A stretch of 64,000 bases of DNA from Selenomonadales bacterium (GCA_018434945.1 JAHDOI010000026.1:48832-112831); one strand, 5' to 3'. Counted from the stretch's first letter, positions 51,313 to 60,597 are shown. The notes: a model not told the origin generated them from the sequence alone. Numbers and translations: made by a program.

Positions 51313-52923
51313 ATGCGCGCCGGCAAACCCTACCTGAATCTCCAGACCAAGATCGCCATCCTCGTCTGCGGCGTCGTCGCCCTGGCGCTCCTGGTCACCA
51401 ATACCCTCATCACCCGCCATATAGCCGCCACCGTTGAAGCGAGCATCGGCGAAAACGCCGCCGACATCGCCCGCATCATGGCAAGGTCGCCCCAGGTCGT
51501 CGCCAGCCTCGAAGGCGGACCGGGCGCACCCGACCTCCAGGCGTTCGCCAGCGGCATCCGCAAAGCCACCAACGTCGAATTCATCGTCGTCATGGACATG
51601 AACGGCATCCGCAAAACCCACCCAAATCCGGCGATAATCGGTCAGCATTTCGTGGGCGGCGACGAAGTAGCCGTGCTCACGGAAGGCCGCGAATACACCT
51701 CAGTCGCCCAGGGCACGCTCGGTCTGTCGCTGCGCGCCTTCACCCCCGTCCTCGCCGCCGACGGCCGCCAGATCGGCGCCGTCTCCGTCGGCATCCTCCT
51801 CCACGACGTCGAGCGGGACATCGCCAGCGCCCGTTCCATCATCTACCTCGCCGTCGGCGTCGGCCTGCTTGTCGGCGTCGTCGGAGCGCTCGCCCTCGCC
51901 GCCAGCATCAAAAAAACCATGTTTGGCCTCGAGCCCTTCGCCATCGCCCGCCTCGTCGAGGAGCGCAACGCCACCCTCCAGTCGGTCCGCGAAGGCATCA
52001 TCGCCGTCGACAAAGATGCCCGCATCACCGTCGTCAACGACGAAGCGATGCGAATCCTGCGCAAAGCCGGCCTCGACGGCGACTTCGTCGGGCACAAGGT
52101 CACCGAAAAGATCGCCAATACCAGGCTGCAGGAAGTGCTGGAAAGCGGCCGGGTCGAGCTCGACCAGGTGCAGAACATCAACGGCGTCGAAATCCTGACA
52201 AATCGGATGCCCATACGGGTCGACGGGCAAATCGTCGGCGCCCTCGCCACATTCCGCGACAAAACGGATATCCGCCTGCTCGCCGAACAGCTCACCGGCA
52301 TCCGCACCTATGCCGAAGCCCTCCGCGCCCAGACCCACGAATTCATGAACAAACTCCACGTCATCCTCGGCATGGTCAGGATGGAGTGCTACGACCAGCT
52401 CGCCGCCTACATCAACAGCATCGCCCAGGCCCGCCGGACCGAGGCGGGCTTCGTGACCGGCCAGATCCGCGATCCGGTGCTGGCCGGCTTCCTCCTCGGC
52501 AAACTCAGCCGGGCCCGGGAGCTGGGGGTCGACTTCGTCCTTGCCCCCTCAGGCACTCTGCCCGCGCCCGCCGATCCGGAAACCGTCCACGAACTCATCA
52601 CCATCATCGGCAACCTCATCGACAACGCCATGGACGCCGTCGCCGACGCCGCCCGCAAAAGGGTCACCCTCGAATTCGCCGTGGGCGGCGGAGAAGTGAC
52701 AATCGCCGTAGCCGACAGCGGTTCGGGGGTCGACCCCGCCATACGCGAAGCCATCTTCGCCAAAGGCTTCTCCACCAAAGCAGACGACCGCGGGCTGGGG
52801 CTCTACCTCGTAAAGTGCAGCCTCGACCGCCTCGGGGGGCGCGTCAGTTTCGCCCCCGGCGGCGACGGGGGCGCCTGCTTCACGGTAACCATACCCTATC
52901 ATCCGGCGGAGGGAACAGCATGA
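51313..52923 (+). CDS. DcuS/CitA-type sensor histidine kinase
   Basis: 536-residue membrane kinase. TM1 is around residues 13-33 (IAILVCGVVALALLVTNTLI); an extracytoplasmic PAS/CACHE domain follows (FIVVMDMNGIRKTHPNP, GREYTSVAQGTLG); TM2 is around 177-197; then a cytoplasmic PAS (AVDKDARITVVNDEAMRIL), the H-box RAQTHEFMNKLHVILGM, N-box GNLIDNAMDAV and G-boxes DSGSGVDPAIRE and RGLGLYLV. This is the CitA/DcuS family, which senses citrate, malate or fumarate. It overlaps its response regulator by 4 bp; the transporter and malic enzyme downstream suggest a C4-dicarboxylate ligand. Confidence 0.94.
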   Translation: MRAGKPYLNLQTKIAILVCGVVALALLVTNTLITRHIAATVEASIGENAADIARIMARSPQVVASLEGGPGAPDLQAFASGIRKATNVEFIVVMDMNGIRKTHPNPAIIGQHFVGGDEVAVLTEGREYTSVAQGTLGLSLRAFTPVLAADGRQIGAVSVGILLHDVERDIASARSIIYLAVGVGLLVGVVGALALAASIKKTMFGLEPFAIARLVEERNATLQSVREGIIAVDKDARITVVNDEAMRILRKAGLDGDFVGHKVTEKIANTRLQEVLESGRVELDQVQNINGVEILTNRMPIRVDGQIVGALATFRDKTDIRLLAEQLTGIRTYAEALRAQTHEFMNKLHVILGMVRMECYDQLAAYINSIAQARRTEAGFVTGQIRDPVLAGFLLGKLSRARELGVDFVLAPSGTLPAPADPETVHELITIIGNLIDNAMDAVADAARKRVTLEFAVGGGEVTIAVADSGSGVDPAIREAIFAKGFSTKADDRGLGLYLVKCSLDRLGGRVSFAPGGDGGACFTVTIPYHPAEGTA

Positions 52924-53621
52924 TAAAAGTCCTCATCGTCGAAGACGACCCCATGGTAGCCGAATTCAACAAGCGCTATCTCGCCAGGACCGAAGGGTTC
53001 GAGCTTGTCGCCGTAGCAGGCACAGGCGACGAAGCCCTGGCCGTCCTGGCCCGCGAGAGCGTAGACCTCGTCCTCCTCGACATCTTCATGCCCGGCAAAA
53101 CGGGGCTCGAACTCCTCAGCGACATCCGCCGCGCCGGCGCCGGCGTCGACGTCATCCTCGTCACCGCGGCAGCCGACCGGGGCAGCATCCAGAAAGCCCT
53201 CCAATACGGCGCCGTCGACTACCTCATCAAACCGTTCGAATTCGAACGGCTCAACGCCTCGCTGACCGCCTACCGCGACCGGGTGAAACTCATGCGGCAC
53301 AGCGCCGTCCTCAGCCAGGCCGACCTCGACCGCCGCATCCTCCACAAAGACCTCCCCGCCCACACCGAGCTCCCCAAGGGGCTCGACCGCAACACCCTCC
53401 GCCGCGTCTGGACCAGGATAGCCGCCACCGGCGCCGCCTTCTCCACCGAAGACATGGCCCGTGCCGTCGGCATCTCGCGGGTATCGATGCGCAAATACCT
53501 CGACTTCCTCACCCGGCAAGGGGTGCTCGACGTCGACGCCGTATACGGCGCCATCGGCCGGCCGGTCTATAAATACCGCTGCGTCAACGCCGACGAAACC
53601 ATCGTCGCCAGATACTGGTGA
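52920..53621 (+). CDS. DcuR/CitB-type response regulator
   Basis: 233-residue two-domain regulator. The receiver has IVEDDPMVAE (acidic pocket), phosphoacceptor D in LVLLDIFMPGKTGLE, T in VTAAADR and K in LIKPFEFERL. The C-terminus carries the helix-turn-helix STEDMARAVGISRVSMRKYLDFL typical of the CitB family. ATG overlaps the kinase stop (ATGA) behind GGAGGG. Its target is probably the AT-rich region 53630-53700 ahead of the transporter gene. Confidence 0.94.
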   Translation: MIKVLIVEDDPMVAEFNKRYLARTEGFELVAVAGTGDEALAVLARESVDLVLLDIFMPGKTGLELLSDIRRAGAGVDVILVTAAADRGSIQKALQYGAVDYLIKPFEFERLNASLTAYRDRVKLMRHSAVLSQADLDRRILHKDLPAHTELPKGLDRNTLRRVWTRIAATGAAFSTEDMARAVGISRVSMRKYLDFLTRQGVLDVDAVYGAIGRPVYKYRCVNADETIVARYW

Positions 53622-53827
53622 CGCATCCGGCTTACATTAATTACAAAACGATTGTTTTAATTGCATAAATGTTTACAAACTAACCTAACATAGCGGCAAC
53701 CGCGACCGGAAGGGTATTATTGAAATGATGAACGGGGGGCAGTGCGCGGGCCTATCCTGACCGTAATCATTTCATACATCCCGGCGCGCGCACGGCAGCC
53801 CGAAGGACAAGAAACAGGAGGGACAGC
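53622..53827 (+). promoter_or_regulatory. AT-rich control region of the dicarboxylate transporter gene
   Basis: 206 bp without a gene. The stretch 53632-53690 is strikingly AT-rich in a GC-rich genome and contains TTAATTACAAAACG and GTTTTAATTGCATAAATG, resembling the AT-rich sites bound by CitB/DcuR-type regulators. No promoter with good spacing is evident, as expected for an activator-dependent one. An AGGAGGG site precedes the ATG at 53828. Confidence 0.45.
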
Positions 53828-55252
53828 ATGAACAAAGACCTCATTCGGGCGTTAGTGACAGTCGCCATCGGCGCGGCCATCTGGTTAGCCCCCGTGCCGG
53901 CCGGAGTCAAGCCGCAGGCTTGGCAGCTCTTCGCCATCTTCGTTTCCACCATCCTCGGATTCATCCTCCAGCCGCTGCCGATGGGCTCTATCGCCATCAT
54001 CAGTCTTACCTTCACCGCCCTCGCCGGCGTACTCAAGCCGGCCGAAGTACTCAGCGGCTTCGCCAACGGCACCATCTGGCTAATCGTCGCCGCCTTCCTC
54101 TTCGCCCGCGGCTTCATCAAATCCGGCCTCGGCCGCCGCATAGCCTACAAATTCATGAGTCTGCTCGGCGGCAGCACCCTGTCGCTTGGCTACTCCCTGG
54201 TGGCCAGCGACCTCGTCATCAGCATGGCCACCCCGTCCAACACCGCCCGCGCCGGCGGCATCCTCTTCCCCATCGCCCGCAGCCTCAGCTCCGCCTTCGG
54301 CTCCGAGCCGGGAGACGCCCCCCGACGCTTCGGCGCCTACATGATGCAGACCGTCTATCAGGGCAACGTCGTCACCTCGGCGATGTTCATGACCGCCATG
54401 GCCGGCAACCCGCTGTGCGTAGAACTCGCCAGGAAGACCCTCAACCTCAACATCACCTGGATCGACTGGGCTGTGGCGGCCATCGTTCCCGGCCTCATAT
54501 CGCTCATCGTCGTTCCCTACGTCCTCTACCTCATCTACCCGCCGGAAGTCAAAAAGACGCCGGAGGCCAAAGAAATCGCCGCCGCCGAGCTCGCCAAAAT
54601 GGGTCCCATGTCCGCCGCGGAAAAAATCGTCGCCGCCGCCTTCGTCCTCGCTCTGGCTCTCTGGGTCGCCGCCGGCCTCAAGAAAGTGCTGCCCTGGGTG
54701 CCCGTGGTCGACGCCACCATCGTCGCCCTGCTCGCCGTTTCCATCATGCTTGTCACCAAAGTCCTCGACTGGAAAGACGTACTGGACGAAAAAGGCGCCT
54801 GGGACACCCTCATCTGGATGGGCACCATCGTCGGTCTGGCAGGGTTCCTCGCCAAACTCGGCTTCATCCCCTGGTTCGCCAAAACGGTCAGCGCCGGCAT
54901 CGCCGGAATAGCATGGGTGCCCGCCCTGGCCATCCTCCTCGTTGTCTACATGTACGCCCACTACGGCTTCGCCAGCCTCACCGCCCACATCACCGCCATG
55001 TACGCCGCCTTCACCGCCGTGGCCGTAGCCGCCGGCGCGCCTCCGATGCTCGCCGCGCTGGCCTTCGCCTTCCTCTCCAACCTCTGCATGTCCCTTACCC
55101 ACTACGCCGCCGGCCCGTCGCCCATCTTCTTCAACGCCGGCTACCTCGACCAGGGCACCTGGTGGCGGCTCGGTTTCATCGTCTCGGTCATCAACCTCGT
55201 CATCTGGGTCGGCCTCGGCTCGATGTGGTGGAAAATCCTCGGATTGTGGTAA
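53828..55252 (+). CDS. DASS family anion permease (dicarboxylate transporter)
   Basis: 474-residue membrane protein of the SLC13/DASS (CitT/YflS-like) family. ISMATPSNTARAGGILFPI contains the first SNT signature for carboxylate and sodium binding; FMTAMAGNPL and the C-terminal LTHYAAGPSPIFFNAGY provide the second half-site. About 11-12 hydrophobic segments are present. Placed between a CitA/DcuS-type two-component pair and malic enzyme, it most likely imports malate or a related C4-dicarboxylate (or exchanges it for succinate). Confidence 0.94.
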   Translation: MNKDLIRALVTVAIGAAIWLAPVPAGVKPQAWQLFAIFVSTILGFILQPLPMGSIAIISLTFTALAGVLKPAEVLSGFANGTIWLIVAAFLFARGFIKSGLGRRIAYKFMSLLGGSTLSLGYSLVASDLVISMATPSNTARAGGILFPIARSLSSAFGSEPGDAPRRFGAYMMQTVYQGNVVTSAMFMTAMAGNPLCVELARKTLNLNITWIDWAVAAIVPGLISLIVVPYVLYLIYPPEVKKTPEAKEIAAAELAKMGPMSAAEKIVAAAFVLALALWVAAGLKKVLPWVPVVDATIVALLAVSIMLVTKVLDWKDVLDEKGAWDTLIWMGTIVGLAGFLAKLGFIPWFAKTVSAGIAGIAWVPALAILLVVYMYAHYGFASLTAHITAMYAAFTAVAVAAGAPPMLAALAFAFLSNLCMSLTHYAAGPSPIFFNAGYLDQGTWWRLGFIVSVINLVIWVGLGSMWWKILGLW

Positions 55253-55285
55253 AATAACCATAAAAGAAATACAAGGGGGAGAACA

Positions 55286-56509
55286 ATGAACATCCGGGAA
55301 GAAGCGCTAAAAGTCCGTCAGGAACACCAGGGAATCCTGGGAGTCGCGGCCAAAGTGCCGCTCAAAAACCGGCAAGACCTCAGCATCCTCTATACCCCTG
55401 GCGTTGCCGAGCCCTGTAAAGACATCAAAGCGAACAAAGATCTCTCCTTCGAAATAACCTGCCGCGGCAACATGGTCGCCGTCGTCACCGACGGCACGCG
55501 CGTCCTCGGCCTCGGCGACATCGGCCCCGAAGCCGGCCTGCCGGTAATGGAAGGCAAATCCGTCCTCTTCAAAGTCTTCGGCGACGTCGACGCCGTGCCC
55601 ATCTGTCTCGACACCAAAGACCCGGCGAAGATCATCGAAACCGTCAAACTCCTCCAGCCGAGCTTCGCGGGGATCAACCTCGAAGACCTCTCCTCCCCGA
55701 AATGCTACGACATCGAAGACACCCTCAAAAAGGAAATGGACATCCCCGTCTTCCACGACGATCAGCACGGCACCGCCATCGCCGCCCTCTCCGCCCTTAT
55801 CGGCGCCCTCAGGTTCGTCAAGAAAGACATCAAAACAGCGCGGATAATCGTCAACGGCGCGGGCGCGGCCGGCACCGCCATCGGCCGCCTGCTCGTCAAC
55901 GCCGGGGCCGCCAACCTCGTCATGGTCGATATCCACGGCGCCCTCTACGACGGCATGCCCGGCCTCAACCGCGTCCAGGCCGAACTGGCCAAGAACACCA
56001 ACAAAGACAAAAAACAAGGCACCCTCGCCGACCTCGCGAAAGGCGCCGACGTCCTCATCGGCGTATCCGGACCGAACCTGTTCACAAAAGAAATCATCGC
56101 CAGCATGGCCAAGGACTCCATCGTCTTCGGCATGGCCAACCCCGTGCCCGAAACAACCTACGCCGACGCAAAGGCGGCCGGCGCGAGGGTCGCGGGCACC
56201 GGCCGCTCGGACGCCCCCAACCAGGTCAACAACGTCACCGTCTTCCCTGGCATCTTCCGGGGCGCCATGGACGTCAGGGCGCGCCAGATCAACGAAGAGA
56301 TGAAGCTGGCGGCGGCGTACGCCATCGCCGACCTGCTGCCGGAGAAAGACCTCAGGGAAGACTTCGTCGTCGTCGACGCCTTCGACCCGCGGGTCGCGCC
56401 GGCAGTCGCGGCCGCGGTCGCCAAAACCGCCATCGAAACCGGCGTCGCCAGGGTTAATGTAGATCCCGAGGAAATCCGCAAACGCACCGCCGCCCGTATT
56501 GGTCGGTAA
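55286..56509 (+). CDS. NAD(P)-dependent malic enzyme
   Basis: 407-residue short bacterial malic enzyme converting malate to pyruvate and CO2. LYTPGVAEPCKDI (catalytic tyrosine region), FKVFGDVDAVPICLDTKD, GINLEDLSSPKCYDIED, FHDDQHGTAIAALSAL (metal aspartates) and NGAGAAGTAIGRLL (nucleotide binding) are all intact. It has no phosphotransacetylase extension. AAGGGGGAGAAC precedes ATG. The gene lies 33 bp after the transporter gene, so both belong to one dicarboxylate operon. Repeat copy E begins 9 nt after the stop. Confidence 0.96.
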   Translation: MNIREEALKVRQEHQGILGVAAKVPLKNRQDLSILYTPGVAEPCKDIKANKDLSFEITCRGNMVAVVTDGTRVLGLGDIGPEAGLPVMEGKSVLFKVFGDVDAVPICLDTKDPAKIIETVKLLQPSFAGINLEDLSSPKCYDIEDTLKKEMDIPVFHDDQHGTAIAALSALIGALRFVKKDIKTARIIVNGAGAAGTAIGRLLVNAGAANLVMVDIHGALYDGMPGLNRVQAELAKNTNKDKKQGTLADLAKGADVLIGVSGPNLFTKEIIASMAKDSIVFGMANPVPETTYADAKAAGARVAGTGRSDAPNQVNNVTVFPGIFRGAMDVRARQINEEMKLAAAYAIADLLPEKDLREDFVVVDAFDPRVAPAVAAAVAKTAIETGVARVNVDPEEIRKRTAARIGR

Positions 56510-56518
56510 ATTTCCGGG

Positions 56519-56639
56519 GAGGCGGGCTATTAGGTCCATCTGCGGCGTTACATCTGCGGGCGTTTGCTAGCGTACGCCCGAGTACGCGTCGCTGCACGTC
56601 ATCGATGTGCCTTGCATCTGGAGCCTACTAGCCAGCCTC
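56519..56639. repeat. Nested-palindrome repeat, copy E
   Basis: Outer arms GAGGCGGGCTATTAGG / CCTACTAGCCAGCCTC pair at 14 of 16 positions; inside are TCCATCTGCGGCGTT, middle stem ACATC / GATGT, GTTTGCTAGC, central hairpin GCGTAC-GCCCGA-GTACGC and GCCTTGCATCTGGAG. It starts 9 nt after the malic enzyme stop codon. Confidence 0.92.
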
Positions 56640-56669
56640 GCACAATCCAGGGGTACGAAAGAACGCATT

Positions 56670-56698
56670 AAGGCCGGAGGATATAATCCTCCGGCCTT
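56670..56698. terminator. Hairpin between malic enzyme and the convergent serine hydrolase
   Basis: 13-bp perfect stem AAGGCCGGAGGAT / ATCCTCCGGCCTT with an ATA loop between convergent genes; only a weak T-tract on either side. Confidence 0.75.
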
Positions 56699-56705
56699 CG
56701 CTATC

Positions 56706-58485
56706 TCATAAATCCGGCAAAAACTCCGCTGCCTGGAGCTTGCGGAATTCCAGGCCGGCGAAATGCAGCCGTTCCTCGCCGGGCGTCCCGGCAGCCCGCA
56801 TCGTCTCCATCATCCGCCGTCCCAGACCGTACAGCACAGCCTCATTATCCGCCACCGGCTCGAGCACGAAGCGGCCGCTTTCTCCCTCGGCAGCCAGCTC
56901 AACCATCAGGAACCCGTCCTCGACAAACACGCGGAAATCTTCGAGTTTCAGCTGAAGGTTCTGACCGCTGACAAGCTCGTACCCGCCGACGAAACGCAGC
57001 CAGGAAGCGGGGATAGGGGAGGGGGCGCAGCGCTTGCCCACCGCCGACACCTTCGGCCCGTCGCGGACGAAGACGACATCCTCGCCGTTCACCGTCCGGA
57101 AAGCCACCGAAATATCCTTGCCCAACAGCGTCAGCGGCATAGGCACAACCCCGCCCAGCAGCACTTCGGGCGTCTGCCACCCGTCCTCACCGGGAGTCAG
57201 CCTCAGCCGCCAGCCCCGGACCTCAAGCTCCGGCCGGTCGGCCGGAAGCACCCTCGCCAGCCCCGCCACCGTCCCGTAGTAGCCGCCCGGCGCGGCCGCC
57301 GGCGCCCCGGGCGGCGGGGGAGCCTTCACTGCCGCCCCGTCCGCGGGGGTAAGCCCCGTCTTTACAGCGATAGCCGCCTTCATAAGATTGACGACCGCAT
57401 CCTTCGAACGTGCTCCCGCCGAGTTGGTCATAACCACCACCCCCAGCTTGTGGTCGGGGGCGGTCAGGACGTGGCAGCGGAAAAGATACGTCTCGCCGCC
57501 GTGGCCGGCAATCCGGCCGGCATAGGCGAACTCGGGATATTCGAGGAAAAACTCCAGCCCGATGCGGAAAGTCCCGTCAAGCGGCGCAGCCGGCTGCTCG
57601 CGCAGCAGCTCCCGCACCGCCGCCGGCGACAGGATGCGGCCGCCGGCGCTTTTGTTCGCCCTCATTGAAAAGCATCGCCAGGAACCGGCCGAGATCGACG
57701 ACACTCGTATACAGGCCGCCCGCGGGCACATCGCGAATCCCGACCTCCGCCCGCTCACGCCCCTCCTTATCATAGCCCTTCGCCAGGCGGCGGACCACTT
57801 CCGGCCGCGGGGCGAAAGACGAACCGGCCATACCCAGCGGCGCCAGCAGGCGGCGGTCGAGATAGTCGGCGTACGCCTCACCGGCCGTCCGTTCCACCAC
57901 CACACCCGCCAGGCAGGAACCGACATTGGAATAAGCGGCGATATAGCCGGGCGGGTAAGCGGCATACTCCTCCTTAAGCAGGGCGACGATGGACGTGAAA
58001 TGCGGCGGGTCTTCCCCCCACATGCCGCCCACGATATCGCTCGGCAGTCCGGCATGGTGGGTCAGCAGGCGGCGGAGCGTCACCGGCGGCCCGTCCGGGA
58101 ACCGCGACCGCAGCGAATAATCGGGCAGATATGCAGCCACAGGCTTGTCGAGGTCGAGCTTCCCCTCGTCACAAAGCTGCATCACCGCGGCGGCGTTCAG
58201 CAGCTTCGAAACCGAACCGGCGCGATACACCGTAGCGGGTGTGGCCGGAACGCCCCCGGCGGCATCCGCCCAGCCGAACCCCCGCGCCCAGATGATATTA
58301 TCCCCATCCACCACCGCCGCGCTGACCCCCACAAGCTTATACCGCTCCATCTCGCGGCCGATCAGCGCCGCGGCATACGCGTCGAACGCCTGCCAGTCTC
58401 CGGGGAGACTCTCTGGCGGGGGAGCCGGCGAACAGGCGGCCAGCAGCAGCAATCCGGCTAGGAAAACAAGGGCGTAGCGTCTCAC
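56706..58485 (-). pseudogene. Serine hydrolase (beta-lactamase-related lipoprotein), frameshifted
   Basis: The 5' part from ATG 58485 encodes a lipoprotein signal (LAGLLLLAACS) and a penicillin-binding-protein-like domain with the nucleophile SVSK in YRAGSVSKLLNAA, the YSN motif in AAYSNVGS and THHAGLPSD. Near 57656-57661 the frame breaks after LAMLFNEGE; the other frame continues with NKSAGGRILSPAAVRELL, the third motif HGG in GRIAGHGGETYLF and a C-terminal beta-rich domain to 56706. Loss of two bases or gain of one restores a ~590-residue protein. It could be a true pseudogene or a sequence error. Class C-like hydrolases of this kind act on D-amino-acid peptides or esters. Confidence 0.85.
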
Positions 58486-58840
58486 AGGCGTTTCCCCCCT
58501 TGCCTAAACGTGGCCTTTATCGTGTTGCCGGAAACATTCGCCGCCGCGTGCACCGACCCCTGCCGGGCGCGTGGAACCCCGTCGGCGAAAAAATACAAAA
58601 TTTAGCAAAATACATCTTTATTTCTGCCGCCGTCCGCAGGAATCGTTTCTCCACTTGTAGAAAAAGGCAACCAAACAACACAGGCTTCAAGCACTACCAT
58701 AGCGACATACAAGCCTACCTGTCCCGGGCGGCGCCTTTGCAGGCGCCTGCAGTACGCGGTCGGGTCTCCGGCTTGCCTGTTACGTCCGGCAGCAACAAGG
58801 GGCCGTCTATTGTTTGCATCATGGAAGGAGAGATTATCTG
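58486..58840. other. 355-bp intergenic region between divergent genes
   Basis: It should hold the promoters of the minus-strand serine hydrolase and the plus-strand chemoreceptor. An A-rich patch lies at 58588-58620. A short hairpin GGCGCC-TTTGCA-GGCGCC is at 58730-58747, and CCGG complementarities follow at 58768-58790. I see no convincing promoter, riboswitch or coding sequence in it. Confidence 0.4.
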
Positions 58841-59707
58841 ATGACTACTGACGGTACCGCTAACAACGTCCGCCGAACGGCGGCGGAAATTCTCGACATG
58901 TTCGCCGAAATCGCGCCGTATCTCAACGACGCCGTCGCCGGCGACATCGGCGTTTCGGTCATAAAGGACGGGGTCTATATCGCCTACGTTCCGGCCGAAT
59001 CGCTCAACCTCGGCAACAAAGTCGGCGACCCGGTCAAAGGCAAAGTCAGCCAGAAATGCCTCGAAACCGGCGAAACCATCACCTCTATAGTATCGCGGGA
59101 AAAGTCCGCCTACGGGGTGCCGTACGCCGCCTGCGCCATCGCGATCAAGGATGGCGACAAAGTTGTCGGCTGCGTCACAACCACCCAGACCATCGACAAG
59201 CAGGAGAAGATTCAAGCGGCAGCCAGCGATCTTGCCTCGTCGGCCGAAGAACTCACCGCCGGCATGCAGCAGTTAGCCGCCGGCGCCCAGACCGTCGCCG
59301 CCGCCAGCAACGACCTCGGCAAACTCGGCCAGCAGCTCGCCGTCGCCGCCAAACAGACCGATGACATCGTCGCCTTCATCAAAAACATCGCCGACCAGAC
59401 CAACCTGCTCGGCCTCAACGCCGCCATCGAGGCAGCCCGTGTAGGCGAACTGGGCCGCGGCTTCGGGGTAGTCGCCGAGGAAGTCCGCAAATTGGCCACC
59501 GCAAGCTCCGAATCGGTTAAAGAAATCACCACCGCCCTCAAAACCATCCAGAACTCGGTCAACGCCCTCGCCGAAAAGAGCGGCACCATCGACGGCAACA
59601 TCAACAACCAGACACTTTCCATCCAGGAAATGGCGAAAGCCAGCCAGACACTCGCCGTCCTCGCCACCGAACTGACCAGTGTAGCCGCCTCGCTGTACGA
59701 AAACTGA
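58841..59707 (+). CDS. Small soluble methyl-accepting chemotaxis-type protein
   Basis: 288 residues without membrane segments. The N-terminal ~110 residues form a small sensor domain ([59 protein letters not shown]), followed by an MCP signalling domain with [21 protein letters not shown] and [13 protein letters not shown]. It has the same plan as the 26656 gene. ATG at 58841, 8 nt after AAGGAGAG, is preferred over the open frame from 58814. No chemotaxis gene is adjacent; the ligand is unknown. It ends at a palindromic terminator. Confidence 0.88.
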   Translation: MTTDGTANNVRRTAAEILDMFAEIAPYLNDAVAGDIGVSVIKDGVYIAYVPAESLNLGNKVGDPVKGKVSQKCLETGETITSIVSREKSAYGVPYAACAIAIKDGDKVVGCVTTTQTIDKQEKIQAAASDLASSAEELTAGMQQLAAGAQTVAAASNDLGKLGQQLAVAAKQTDDIVAFIKNIADQTNLLGLNAAIEAARVGELGRGFGVVAEEVRKLATASSESVKEITTALKTIQNSVNALAEKSGTIDGNINNQTLSIQEMAKASQTLAVLATELTSVAASLYEN

Positions 59708-59726
59708 CGCCCGCCCAAAAATGATT

Positions 59727-59752
59727 AAGGCAACCCGCCGGCGGGTTGCCTT
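59727..59752. terminator. Palindromic terminator between converging genes
   Basis: AAGGCAACCCGCC / GGCGGGTTGCCTT, 13-bp arms directly abutting, between the chemoreceptor and the convergent beta-lactamase-like gene. Confidence 0.8.
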
Positions 59753-59766
59753 ATCGTTTCCCGGGC

Positions 59767-60597
59767 CTATTTCGTCCGCAGCGCGTTATACGAGGCTGCG
59801 GAAACATGGGCGATGAAATTGCTCGCATACTTCTCCGGCCGGCGGGTTGTGGCGAAGACGCTGATCAAAATCCTGTCCCGGCCGTCGTCCACGATCCCGA
59901 CATCGCACAGCAAACCGGGCAGCGCCCCCACCTTGTGCATCACCCTGCTCCTCTGCATAAAGCGGGGTATCTCCTCGCGGTAGATTGTATTGGCCAGTTC
60001 CTCCTTCAGAATAGCCGACATCTCCTTGCCCAGATAAGTCTCATTATAAATCGCCTCGAACACCGCCGCCATCTCGCGGGGCGTCGTCACGCTGTGGTAG
60101 CCGTAGCGCCGGAAAGCCTCGCCGCTGTGGATGCGTGTGTGGGTTAGATGTAAATCGCTCAGCACCTTCGTCAGGGCGTCCGGCCTGCGGGCGGCGATCT
60201 CGTCGAGGAGGCGATAAAAAGCGGGATTATCGCTCGTCACCATCATCGCCTTGATCGCCCGGTCGTACGCGCGTCTTTGCGCCGGCGCCGCGTCGGGGTA
60301 CAAATATCGATAAACAGCCATAGCTACCAACAGCTTATGGGTGGAGGCGGTCGGGAAAATTTTCTCGGCGTTGACCTCGACCGTCCGGCCGTCACCGAGA
60401 TTCTTGGCGAAAATGCCTGCCTGGCCGTCGAATCTACCGGCCTCGAGCCGGATACCCCGCGCCGGGTCGGCCGGCGCGTTCCCGGACGGGGGAGCCGGGA
60501 CCGGCTTCGGCGCAGGCGGCGCCTGCGCACAGGCCGCAAACAACATCACCACAAGAGGGACAACAACCAGCCTTTTAATCACAGCGATCCTCCCCAT
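59767..60597 (-). CDS. Class A beta-lactamase-like serine hydrolase, lipoprotein
   Basis: 276-residue protein with a lipoprotein signal (VVPLVVMLFAACAQ) and a proline-rich spacer. The three active-site motifs are present: STHK in FPTASTHKLLVAMA, SDN in MVTSDNPAFYRL, and K-x-G in VMHKVGALPG. The Glu166-type omega-loop is not evident to me, so it may be a D,D-peptidase or penicillin-binding hydrolase rather than a true beta-lactamase. The start at 60597 has GGGAGG 5-6 nt upstream; the frame extends to 60681 without need. It is divergent from the LytS-like kinase gene. Confidence 0.88.
   Translation of the reverse strand: MGRIAVIKRLVVVPLVVMLFAACAQAPPAPKPVPAPPSGNAPADPARGIRLEAGRFDGQAGIFAKNLGDGRTVEVNAEKIFPTASTHKLLVAMAVYRYLYPDAAPAQRRAYDRAIKAMMVTSDNPAFYRLLDEIAARRPDALTKVLSDLHLTHTRIHSGEAFRRYGYHSVTTPREMAAVFEAIYNETYLGKEMSAILKEELANTIYREEIPRFMQRSRVMHKVGALPGLLCDVGIVDDGRDRILISVFATTRRPEKYASNFIAHVSAASYNALRTK

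Noticed and set aside
58620..58830. Possible cyclic di-GMP or other riboswitch ahead of the chemoreceptor gene
   Set aside because: Hairpins are present, but the conserved GEMM residues are not, and there is no terminator or clear sequestering stem.
58500..58841. 113-residue open frame upstream of the chemoreceptor at 58841
   Set aside because: Composition is random, there is no Shine-Dalgarno and it merges into the chemoreceptor leader.
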